From Acidimicrobiia bacterium (GTDB lineage: Bacteria > Actinomycetota > Acidimicrobiia > IMCC26256 > BP-133): DNA of 6,438 nt. The notes beneath the pieces were generated by a model. It had not been told where the DNA came from and made no database searches. It saw only the letters and a list, made by a program, of their open reading frames with translations. Shown here piece by piece: positions 1 through 6,177 of this stretch. The translations under genes and the position numbers were made by a program. How positions within the stretch are numbered: position 1 is the stretch's first letter; the number at the start of each line of letters is the position of its first letter. The stretch is from positions 1-6,438 of the forward strand of contig JAICGL010000244.1 in the NCBI GenBank assembly GCA_025923175.1, given 5' to 3'.

Positions 1-209
1 CGGGCCTGATCCTGGGCGTGATTCCGGGCGATGTAGAGGCCGAGCCCGAGAAGGAGGCAGACCAACCCGCCGAGACCCCCAGAGAAGAGGTACGGCAGCT
101 GGTCAATGACCTCGGTGGCCTGGCTCACACCGACCCAGCCGATGACCATCATGATCCCGCCCAGGACCACGAAGGCCACCGCCGCTGGTTCCCGCCAGTC
201 CTTCTTCAT
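1..209 (-). CDS. Small two-helix membrane protein, function unknown (3' end cut by window edge)
   Basis: The first 69 residues are visible; the rest lies beyond position 1. I do not recognise a named family. The start MKKDWREP is short, charged and probably cytoplasmic. A hydrophobic helix follows at about residues 9-28, then a short loop (SQATEVIDQ), and a second helix at about residues 41-61 introduced by QLPYLFSGGLGGL. It ends with a polar tail beginning ARNHAQDQ. The loop between the helices would face outside if the N-terminus is inside. The ATG at 209 has a GAGGAG ribosome site 9 bases upstream, overlapping the stop codon of the secreted-protein gene, and the gap between the two genes is only 13 bases, so they are surely cotranscribed. 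The pairing suggests an envelope role next to the secreted protein, but this is inference. Reading frame and start are well supported; function is not. Confidence 0.75.
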   Translation of the reverse strand, partial: MKKDWREPAAVAFVVLGGIMMVIGWVGVSQATEVIDQLPYLFSGGLGGLVCLLLGLGLYIARNHAQDQA

Positions 210-218
210 TCTTTCTGT

Positions 219-224
219 CTCCTC
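219..224 (-). promoter_or_regulatory. Ribosome binding site of the small membrane protein gene
   Basis: The minus strand reads GAGGAG, 9 bases before the ATG at 209. It overlaps the TGA stop (225-223) of the preceding gene, so translation of the two is probably coupled. It supports the ATG at 209, which is needed because the gene is cut and its length cannot be used to choose a start. Confidence 0.7.
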
Positions 225-1314
225 ACTCACCGAGTTCGAAGCGGCGCCGACCGGGGAGTGCCGCCTGAGTCATCGTGGGTTCGTCGGTGGGGAACACGAT
301 CCCGAGCGGGACGTCGTCTTCCGCCCGGGTGGCGGCGGCCCGGGCCGTCGCCTGTCCGAAGATCAGCTCGAGCTTGTCGCCGCTCGGGCTGAACATGACG
401 ACGCGGAACCCCGACGTCGTAGCCTCGATCAGGCCGCTGGCCGGATCCTGCGCCACCTTCGCCGGTTCGAGCGGCTCGATCGTCATCTTGTGCTTTGCCA
501 TGGCGGCGAGGATCGGGTCGGCGACGGCATCGGGTGCTTCACCGATCGCCTTCCCCCCCACCATCAGGCCACCGGGACCGATGGCCACCGGCGTCCCGGC
601 GATGGTGACATTCTGCATGTCGGTATGGGCCGCGCCCTTGCCGCCGTCGGGACCACCGGCATGACTGGCCTCGGCCATAGCTTCCACCGTGCCGATGTGG
701 AGGACTTCGCCGACCGTGATGTCCTGGGCCCGCGAGTTCGTGACGGCGTGGAGCACGCCGTCTTTGACGAAGCTGGCCGAGTGGGAGACGTTCGTGCCGA
801 TGCGGAGCACGTCGGCGATCTTCAGTTCGCCCCAGGCGGCGTCGCTCTCCGCCCGAGTGGCTTCGGGATCGGCCTGATCACCGGAGGCGATCACCACCGC
901 GCTGGACATCCGGCCGGTCAACGGGCTGCCGCTGGGGGCCTGCGGTGCCTGGGGGAACTCCCGGGCGGGAAGCCCACAGCTGTCCTTGTTCGGCTCACCG
1001 GGATAGTTGGCCCAGCACTGCCCGCGGTACTCGGGCGCCGGCACGCCGACACCGGTGGCGTTGCGGGCCAGCGGGAAGCCGAACGTGGCGGCGTAGCCCT
1101 GCGCACGGGGCTGCGAGTTCAACTCCGCGAACGTCGGCGCGACGAAGAAATCGGCCGGCAGGGCGAAGACCGAGTTCGCCCGACCCTGCATGTAGACGCT
1201 GTGCGAACCGGCATACCCATCGAACACGGACAGCCGGCTCTGCTCGGCCGAGGCCGGCAGCGGCGCCAGTGCGATCAGACCTGTCACCAGTGCGGCAATG
1301 AGCGCTCTCTTCAT
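223..1314 (-). CDS. Secreted protein of unknown function with internal beta-type repeats
   Basis: This is a 363-residue protein that I cannot assign to a named family. It opens with a clear Sec signal peptide: MKR, a hydrophobic core at residues 4-20, and a likely signal peptidase I site after ASA at residue 23. No cysteine follows the cleavage site, so it is not a lipoprotein. Residues 26-90 (FDGYAGSHSV, NSVFALPADFF) look like a folded domain. C100 and C113 flank a short loop and could form a disulfide. Residues 118-135 are Pro/Gln/Ser rich. Residues 164-198 and 199-235 are two related units, aligned on IADVLRIGT and VGEVLHIGT, and a third partial unit begins at 236 (VTIAGTPVAI). The last 40 residues look hydrophilic, with no membrane anchor or LPXTG motif. 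The ATG at 1314 overlaps the permease stop in ATGA and has AGGAGG 10 bases upstream. It does not resemble a periplasmic binding protein of the Leu/Ile/Val type. It may assist the transporter or sit on the cell surface; this is inference. Confidence 0.85.
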   Translation of the reverse strand: MKRALIAALVTGLIALAPLPASAEQSRLSVFDGYAGSHSVYMQGRANSVFALPADFFVAPTFAELNSQPRAQGYAATFGFPLARNATGVGVPAPEYRGQCWANYPGEPNKDSCGLPAREFPQAPQAPSGSPLTGRMSSAVVIASGDQADPEATRAESDAAWGELKIADVLRIGTNVSHSASFVKDGVLHAVTNSRAQDITVGEVLHIGTVEAMAEASHAGGPDGGKGAAHTDMQNVTIAGTPVAIGPGGLMVGGKAIGEAPDAVADPILAAMAKHKMTIEPLEPAKVAQDPASGLIEATTSGFRVVMFSPSGDKLELIFGQATARAAATRAEDDVPLGIVFPTDEPTMTQAALPGRRRFELGE

Positions 1315-3254
1315 CGAGTGCCCCCCTCCTCGAGTACGAGTTCGGACACCGGGCGGTGCCCGTTGCCATTGAACGCTCCGGCCCGCGTCAGGCGGACACC
1401 TGTGTTGCGGCCCGAGAGCGCCAGCGGAGTGGTTTCCCGCACCGGTGTCGGTGCGGTTCGGGGTCGGCGGAGGAAGCTGCCCAGCCCGTCCGGGCGAGCC
1501 ATGAGGACAACCAGTACCAGGAGCCCACCGGCAATCTGCGGGAAGGCGGTCACCGTCGTCTGCGACGCCTTGAGCACCTGGGGAACGGCGATGAACAGCA
1601 ACGGCCCGATGAAGGGCCCGAGCAGTGACGACATCCCGCCGACGACGGTGAACACCAGCACGTTGATCGACATCGGCACGCCGACTGCGAAGGGCGGCAC
1701 GACGCTGACCAGCATCCCGTAGCCGACTCCGGCCGCCGCGGCCAGCAGCCCGGACAGGGCGAAGGCCCAGAGACGGCAGCTGCGGACGGGGACCTCGAAG
1801 TGGGCCGCCATGTCCGGCGCATCTCGCACGGCGTGGAAGGACAGTCCCCAGTGGCTGTCGGACAGGCGGCGGAGCAGGAGGGTGGCGGCGACGACCACGA
1901 CGGCCAGACCGGCGAACAGCTTGCGGTCGCTGTTCAGGAACCCCGGCAGGCTGGCGAACTCCGATGCCGCCAGCCCTTTCACGAAGAGCCATTCGCTGGC
2001 CGCCATGGTGGCGGCGAGGGTGACGATGGCGATCTGGGTCGGTGACAGCCGAAGCGACAGCAGGCCGAGCAGCGCGCCGGCCAGCGCCCCGAGGATCAGC
2101 ACGGCCAGCAGCGCCGGCACGAACGGCAGGTCGAAGTCGTTGCGCAGCGCCAGCATCCCGAAGACACCGACTCCCATGAGGGCGCCCTGCCCGAGGCTGA
2201 GCTGGCCCGTCCAGCCTGCGCCGACCACGACCGACAGGCCGAGGAGGACGTAAACGAGGACGAGTGAAGCGGTGTAGCTCCAGAAGTTCGTCCGCAAGGC
2301 GTTCACGATCAGCAGCGCCCAGGCGGCCCCGAGCAGGACCCGGGCCGGCAGCCAGGCCGGGCTTCCCCGCCAGCCGCCGCTCGTGCCGATCGCTTCGCTC
2401 ACCAGCTCACGCGGCCAACGGCGCCGGATGACGAGGAGCCCGGCGATGGCCACGAAGATGGCCAGGGCCCAGATACCCGGCTGCTCCGAGCCGAAGATTG
2501 CGAGGTTCTGGACGACGCCGAGGACGAGGCCGCCGGCGAAGGCGCCGGCGAGGCCGACGAGGCCACCGAAGAGGGCGGCGCCGATCCCGGTGACGATGTA
2601 GATGCTGAACGAGTCGGTAGTGAAGATGGCCAGCGGCGCGATGAGCACGCCGGCCACGGCGGCCAGGAACGCACCGATGGTCCAGTTGAGCCGGGAGACG
2701 ACACCGGTCCGGATCCCGAGGAGATCGGCGGTGTCGCGGTCCTGAGCGCAGGCCCGGGTGGCCAGGCCAAGCCGGGTGCCGCGCAGGAAGAGGAGGAGCC
2801 CGGCGATGAGCACGATCGCCACTGCCAGGATGGCGAGCTGCTGCCAGCTGGCCCGGGTTCCGAGGATGTCGACTCCGCCGCTGATGAGCAGCGGGGCGCG
2901 CCTCGGATTAAAGCCGAAGATCTGGAGAACCATGCCCTGCATGAGGACGAGGAGCCCGAGCGTCACGATCACCTTGCTGGTGAAGGGAGCGGAGTGGAGC
3001 CGGCGCAGCACCAGCCCCTCGAGCAGCGCGCCGAGCAACGTGACGAGAAGGATGGCGACGGCCGCCGCGCCGGTGGCCGACCAGCCCTGCTCAGTGGTGA
3101 ACCAGGAGTAGAGGTACGCCGCCACCATGGCGAAGCCGGCATGGGCGAAGTTCAGGACTCCGGTCACCATGAAGATCTGGCTGATCCCGACGGCCAGCAG
3201 GGCGGAGACACTGCCGACGGCGATGCCGTTGATCAGTGCCGTCTCGAAGGACAT
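1311..3254 (-). CDS. Fused LivH-LivM type ABC transporter permease
   Basis: This 647-residue integral membrane protein joins the two permease subunits of a branched-chain amino acid type (HAAT) ABC importer. Residues 1-290 are LivH-like: many hydrophobic helices, the motif TGVLNFAHAG at 31-40, and a cytoplasmic coupling loop GLATRACAQDRDTADLLGI at 163-181. A linker at about 291-303 leads to a LivM-like half with GWTGQLSLGQGA at 347-358, a coupling loop containing HAVRDAPDMAAHFEV at 474-488, VVGGMSSLLGPFIGP at 537-551 and the typical end RPDGLG at 587-592. Residues 593-647 form a hydrophilic tail rich in Arg, Pro and Thr. Separate LivH and LivM are each about 290-350 residues, so the length fits a full fusion. 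The protein would form the channel and needs LivG/LivF ATPases and a binding protein, none of which is in the window. It follows the oxygenase beta gene by 24 bases, so the cargo may be the oxygenase substrate or a related acid; specificity cannot be read from the permease. Confidence 0.93.
   Translation of the reverse strand: MSFETALINGIAVGSVSALLAVGISQIFMVTGVLNFAHAGFAMVAAYLYSWFTTEQGWSATGAAAVAILLVTLLGALLEGLVLRRLHSAPFTSKVIVTLGLLVLMQGMVLQIFGFNPRRAPLLISGGVDILGTRASWQQLAILAVAIVLIAGLLLFLRGTRLGLATRACAQDRDTADLLGIRTGVVSRLNWTIGAFLAAVAGVLIAPLAIFTTDSFSIYIVTGIGAALFGGLVGLAGAFAGGLVLGVVQNLAIFGSEQPGIWALAIFVAIAGLLVIRRRWPRELVSEAIGTSGGWRGSPAWLPARVLLGAAWALLIVNALRTNFWSYTASLVLVYVLLGLSVVVGAGWTGQLSLGQGALMGVGVFGMLALRNDFDLPFVPALLAVLILGALAGALLGLLSLRLSPTQIAIVTLAATMAASEWLFVKGLAASEFASLPGFLNSDRKLFAGLAVVVVAATLLLRRLSDSHWGLSFHAVRDAPDMAAHFEVPVRSCRLWAFALSGLLAAAAGVGYGMLVSVVPPFAVGVPMSINVLVFTVVGGMSSLLGPFIGPLLFIAVPQVLKASQTTVTAFPQIAGGLLVLVVLMARPDGLGSFLRRPRTAPTPVRETTPLALSGRNTGVRLTRAGAFNGNGHRPVSELVLEEGGTR
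1325..1330 (-). promoter_or_regulatory. Ribosome binding site of the secreted protein gene
   Basis: The minus strand reads AGGAGG, 10 bases before the ATG at 1314 and inside the last codons of the permease gene. The same frame stays open upstream as far as 1992, but only the start at 1314 has this site and is followed at once by a signal peptide. This fixes the start at 1314. Confidence 0.75.
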
Positions 3255-3266
3255 GAATGCTTCGCT

Positions 3267-3272
3267 CTCCTC
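3267..3272 (-). promoter_or_regulatory. Ribosome binding site of the permease gene
   Basis: The minus strand reads GAGGAG in the 24-base gap after the oxygenase beta gene. The spacing to the ATG at 3254 is 12 bases, longer than at the neighbouring genes, and no better in-frame start is seen. The gap shows no stem-loop that would act as a terminator, so the operon probably continues through it. Confidence 0.6.
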
Positions 3273-3278
3273 GTAGGA

Positions 3279-3824
3279 CTAGAAGAACATCGAGAGGTTC
3301 TTGGCGTTCAGCGTCGACTGGTCGAGAACCACCTTGCGGCGCGCGATCTCCCAGCCCACACCCCGGTCAACGCGGCGGAGCAGGTCCTGACGGGCGCCGA
3401 CGAAGAACTCCACGTCATGCTCGAGTCGCGACCGGTAGAGCAGGAAGTTGCAGTGAACGTCGAACTCGTTGGCGGCTTCGATCGGGATGACCCGCACGTT
3501 GGTGAAGAGGTGCCGGGTGCGCGACGGCGGGTCCTCGGCCCAGGCCATGCCGGTCTCCAGCCGGGTGATTCGCCGGCTGAGCGAGTCGTAGTCCTCGTCG
3601 AAGAAGGCGGTTTCGTCGGCTTCGGAGAACTCCCGGTGCAGCTCCCGCCGCAGCCGGTTGTAGCGGGTCGGCATCCAGTAGTGGATGTCTTCGGCGAAGA
3701 GGTCCAGCCAGTCGCGGTACTCCCGCTCGGCCAGCAGCGCCGCCTCGTGATACAGGAACTGTTCGATCTCGTGCTGGAGCTCCAACTCCACCCGGGCCAG
3801 TGTCGGGGGCAGCTCGATCGTCAT
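3279..3824 (-). CDS. Ring-hydroxylating dioxygenase, beta (small) subunit
   Basis: This 181-residue protein belongs to the small-subunit family of Rieske aromatic oxygenases (biphenyl/naphthalene/benzoate dioxygenase beta type), which has an NTF2-like cone fold and mainly builds the alpha3beta3 hexamer. Recognisable segments are an N-terminal helix with EIEQFLYHEAALLAEREY (19-36), WLDLFAEDIHYWMP (39-52), the basic stretch RYNRLRRELHRE (54-65), RHLFTNVRV (104-112), FLLYRSR (127-133) and the C-terminal LDQSTLNAKNLSMFF (167-181), close to the usual ending of biphenyl-type beta subunits. The length is typical. No cofactor ligands are expected. The ATG at 3824 overlaps the alpha-subunit stop in ATGA, which favours equal production of both subunits. 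The role is confident; the substrate is not shown by this subunit. Confidence 0.95.
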   Translation of the reverse strand: MTIELPPTLARVELELQHEIEQFLYHEAALLAEREYRDWLDLFAEDIHYWMPTRYNRLRRELHREFSEADETAFFDEDYDSLSRRITRLETGMAWAEDPPSRTRHLFTNVRVIPIEAANEFDVHCNFLLYRSRLEHDVEFFVGARQDLLRRVDRGVGWEIARRKVVLDQSTLNAKNLSMFF

Positions 3825-5146
3825 CGGGCCACCTCCCGGCCCGCCTCACGCTTCTCGCGGAGTGCCTCGATCTCAGACCAGCTGTCGCAGGTCATCATGT
3901 CGATCCAGCGCTGGTACATGCCGCGGGCGGCTGTCTCGGCGTAGCAGGTGTTGGTCTTCCCCGGGAACTCGGGGTTGTCGAAGCGTTCGTGGCCGAGCCC
4001 CATCTGGGCGTTGAGCGGGAACTTGCGGGCCATGCTGCCCTTGAGCACTTTCTGGATCTCCAGCCAGTTCTCGCCGTCGTCCTGTTCGAACTGCCCGCCG
4101 GGGGAGAACGTCCGGATCATGCCGAGCCGCCACGCCTCCTTGACCTCGTGGGGGGCGTCCTTGGGCACGGCGATCCAGGACCAGACCTCCATCTTGTCGG
4201 GGCCCTTCGGCTGCCAGACCCGCATCGTCTGCAGGCCCGGGAGGAACGAGAACGTGGGGAAGATGTTGAAGTGGGCGGCCCGGAAGCCTTCGGCCCGGGC
4301 CTTGCCCAGCCGGCGTGTCGTCTCCTCGAGCGCCGTCTCCTGCCAGTACTTGGCCGGGATCGGCCCCGGTACGAACTCCAGCACCGGTCCTTCGAGGAAG
4401 AACCCGCAGCCGTGGCCCGCTTCGGAGGAGAACTGCACCCCGTCGGTGGGCATGGCGGCCAGGCCGGGGAAGTCGTCGGGCATGAGGGCGATGAAGGCCG
4501 AGCCGTGGCTGATCTCGGCGTGCTGCATGTCGGTGGTGAACTGCTCGGCGGCGAACTTCCAATTGCAGTTGAGCACCCACTTGTGCATGCCGCCGATCAT
4601 CTCGAGGCCGTTGTCGAACCGGTCGGCGAAGACGTCGAAGTACCACGCGAAGTCGCCGAGGTAGTCGATGAACGACGGCGCCGTCGGGTCCCAGTTCCCG
4701 AAGATGAAGCCCTTATAGTTCTCGATCTGCGTGACCTTCACGCAGCCCCACGCGCTCTTGTCGAGGTCGCCGTGCCAGGCGTCGTCCTCGTGGGTGACGG
4801 AGATGAGGTCACCCCCCAGGTTGTAGGCCCAGCCGTGGTAGGTGCAGGTGAAGGCGCCGCGCTGGTTGCCGGAGTCGGCGCGGCAGAGCCGCATGCCGCG
4901 ATGGCGGCACTGGTTGAGGAAGGCGGCGACCGACCCGTCCTTCTGCCGCACGACGAGCACCGGGTCCTCGCCCATGTAGGTGGAGAAGAAGTCGCCCGGC
5001 TTCGGGATCATCGAGTCGTGGGCCAGGAACAGCCACGACCGGCCGAAGACCCGTTCCAGCTCGAGCTCGTAGACGTCTTCGTCGCAGTAGATGAGCGGGC
5101 TGAGCGTGCCCCGCTCGGAGTCGACCAGCGTGGACAGGTCGATCAT
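3821..5146 (-). CDS. Ring-hydroxylating dioxygenase, alpha (large) subunit with Rieske centre
   Basis: This 441-residue protein is the catalytic subunit of a Rieske non-haem iron oxygenase, which takes electrons from a ferredoxin or reductase and adds oxygen to a ring substrate, commonly as a cis-dihydrodiol. The Rieske [2Fe-2S] ligands are C80 and H82 (QCRHRGMRLC) and C101 and H104 (CTYHGW). The catalytic domain has NWKFAAEQF at 195-203, then the bridging D206 and iron ligands H209 and H214 (TDMQHAEISHGS). The third ligand is the second Asp of FEQDDGENW, D357. The ending CYAETAARGMYQRWIDMM (401-418) matches the usual C-terminus of this class. All key residues are present, so the enzyme should be active. 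The length and the separate beta subunit point to the alpha/beta class (biphenyl, toluene, naphthalene, ring-carboxylate types), not the alpha-only class. The start overlaps the aldolase stop by one base (TGATG), with GGAGG 8 bases upstream. No ferredoxin or reductase is in the window. Substrate unknown; neighbours favour a compound degraded by meta cleavage. Confidence 0.96.
   Translation of the reverse strand: MIDLSTLVDSERGTLSPLIYCDEDVYELELERVFGRSWLFLAHDSMIPKPGDFFSTYMGEDPVLVVRQKDGSVAAFLNQCRHRGMRLCRADSGNQRGAFTCTYHGWAYNLGGDLISVTHEDDAWHGDLDKSAWGCVKVTQIENYKGFIFGNWDPTAPSFIDYLGDFAWYFDVFADRFDNGLEMIGGMHKWVLNCNWKFAAEQFTTDMQHAEISHGSAFIALMPDDFPGLAAMPTDGVQFSSEAGHGCGFFLEGPVLEFVPGPIPAKYWQETALEETTRRLGKARAEGFRAAHFNIFPTFSFLPGLQTMRVWQPKGPDKMEVWSWIAVPKDAPHEVKEAWRLGMIRTFSPGGQFEQDDGENWLEIQKVLKGSMARKFPLNAQMGLGHERFDNPEFPGKTNTCYAETAARGMYQRWIDMMTCDSWSEIEALREKREAGREVAR
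3831..3836 (-). promoter_or_regulatory. Ribosome binding site of the oxygenase beta gene
   Basis: The minus strand reads GGAGGT, 6 bases before the ATG at 3824 and within the last codons of the alpha-subunit gene. It is a strong site at an overlapping junction, so the beta gene can be reinitiated as well as coupled to alpha. Confidence 0.75.
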
Positions 5147-6177
5147 CAGGCTCGCCTCCCCGTCTTCTCCAAGCCGAGGCCGGCCAGCTCCGCGCCGACT
5201 TCGACGATCATGTCCTCCTGCCCGCCGACGGCCTTGCGCCGCCCCACCTCAAGCAGGATCTCCTTCTCCGAAACGCCGAAGCGCTTGGCCGCCTGCTCGG
5301 CGTGGAGCAGGAACGAGCCGTACACACCGCAGTAGCCGAGCAGCAGCGACGAACGGCCGACGAACGGCAGCCGGTCGAGGACGGGCCGAACCACGTCCTC
5401 GGCGACGTCCATGGCGGCGAACGTGTCGATGCCGGTCTCGATGCCTTCGAGGTCGCACACCGCAGCGAGCACCTCGGTGGGGGTGTTGCCGGCGCCGGCC
5501 CCCATCCCGCAGGTCGACCCGTCGACCCAGGTGGCGCCGGCCCGCACGGCGGCGATCGAGTTGGCCACGCCGAGGTCGAGGTTCATGTGGCCGTGGAAGC
5601 CGATCTCCACGTCGGACGGGACGGCGGCCCGGATCGCCTCGACGCGCTCGGCGGCCCCGCCGGGCAGCAAGGCACCGGCCGAGTCGGTGACGTAGACGAC
5701 CTGGGCGCCGGCGTCGGCCATGATCCGGGCCTGCTCACCGATGGCATCGGGATTGATGAGATGGGCCATCATCAGGAACCCGACGGAGGTCATGCCGATA
5801 TCGCGGGCCAGGCTGAGGTGCTGGGGGGCGATGTCGGCTTCGGTGCAGTGGGTCGCTACCCGGACTAGCTCGGCGCCGAGGTCCCGGGCGCGGAGCAGAT
5901 CGTCCTTGGTGCCGATCCCCGGCAGTAGGAGGACGGCCAGCCGGCTCGTGTTGAGCACGTCGGCGGCGGTGGCGATCAGCTCCAGCTCGTCGACCAGCGA
6001 CAGGCCGTAGTTGAACGACGAACCGCCGAGGCCGTCGCCGTGGCTGACCTCGACCCAGGGGACACCGGCCCCGTCGAGCGCCGCGGCCACCGACCGCACC
6101 TGGTCGACGGTGAAGCGGTGCCGCTTGGCATGGCTGCCGTCGCGCAGCGTCGAGTCGACCACGGTGATCCGGGTCAC
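5146..6177 (-). CDS. 4-hydroxy-2-oxovalerate (4-hydroxy-2-oxoacid) aldolase, DmpG/BphI/HsaF type
   Basis: This 343-residue class II aldolase splits a 4-hydroxy-2-oxoacid into pyruvate and an aldehyde (acetaldehyde in the classic meta-cleavage pathway, propionaldehyde in steroid-type pathways). The divalent metal is held by D13, H195 and H197 (LRDGSH and GFHGHMN). R12 and H16 match the catalytic Arg and His of the family, and Y286 in GYCGVYGSF matches the active-site Tyr; all lie at a constant offset of five from DmpG numbering as I recall it. An N-terminal TIM barrel is followed by a C-terminal helical communication domain (about 255-343) that contacts the dehydrogenase partner. The length is normal. 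The start is GTG at 6177, overlapping the dehydrogenase stop as GTGA, with GGAGGG 6 bases upstream; a later start would remove the catalytic Arg-Asp pair. The preceding dehydrogenase gene is the expected complex partner. HsaF-like versus BphI-like specificity cannot be decided by eye, so no symbol is given. Confidence 0.96.
   Translation of the reverse strand: MTRITVVDSTLRDGSHAKRHRFTVDQVRSVAAALDGAGVPWVEVSHGDGLGGSSFNYGLSLVDELELIATAADVLNTSRLAVLLLPGIGTKDDLLRARDLGAELVRVATHCTEADIAPQHLSLARDIGMTSVGFLMMAHLINPDAIGEQARIMADAGAQVVYVTDSAGALLPGGAAERVEAIRAAVPSDVEIGFHGHMNLDLGVANSIAAVRAGATWVDGSTCGMGAGAGNTPTEVLAAVCDLEGIETGIDTFAAMDVAEDVVRPVLDRLPFVGRSSLLLGYCGVYGSFLLHAEQAAKRFGVSEKEILLEVGRRKAVGGQEDMIVEVGAELAGLGLEKTGRRA
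5155..5159 (-). promoter_or_regulatory. Ribosome binding site of the oxygenase alpha gene
   Basis: The minus strand reads GGAGG, 8 bases before the ATG at 5146 and inside the final codons of the aldolase gene. It supports that ATG as the start of the alpha subunit. Confidence 0.75.

Noticed and set aside
223..1314. Secreted protein as the substrate-binding protein of the importer
   Set aside because: It lacks the two-lobe periplasmic binding pattern and the usual N-terminal segment of Leu/Ile/Val-type binding proteins, has no lipobox cysteine, and contains short beta repeats instead. A remote relation cannot be fully excluded by eye.
106..1722. Plus-strand open frame of 538 residues
   Set aside because: It lies antisense to the secreted-protein and permease genes, which have a signal peptide, family motifs and ribosome sites. 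Its translation is Arg/Gly/Pro-rich with no domain, as expected from high-GC antisense frames.
1315..1992. Possible N-terminal extension of the secreted protein, since its frame stays open up to 1992
   Set aside because: The extension would overlap the LivM half of the permease, its translation is Arg/Pro-rich noise, and the signal peptide and ribosome site both point to the start at 1314.
2521..2590. Repetitive-looking gcc/gag-rich stretch
   Set aside because: It encodes the Gly/Ala/Leu-rich membrane segment GLVGLAGAFAGGLVLG of the LivH half; the repetition follows from amino acid composition.
3255..3278. Gap between the oxygenase beta and permease genes as a terminator or promoter
   Set aside because: It is only 24 bases, holds the permease ribosome site, and shows neither an inverted repeat with a T-run nor promoter boxes.
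2994..3944. Plus-strand open frame of 316 residues
   Set aside because: It is antisense to the permease, beta and alpha genes and has no recognisable domain.
3800..5335. Plus-strand open frame of 511 residues
   Set aside because: It is antisense to the oxygenase alpha gene, whose metal ligands are all intact. The Glu/Val/Leu/Arg-rich translation is a shadow of the GC-rich codons on the other strand.
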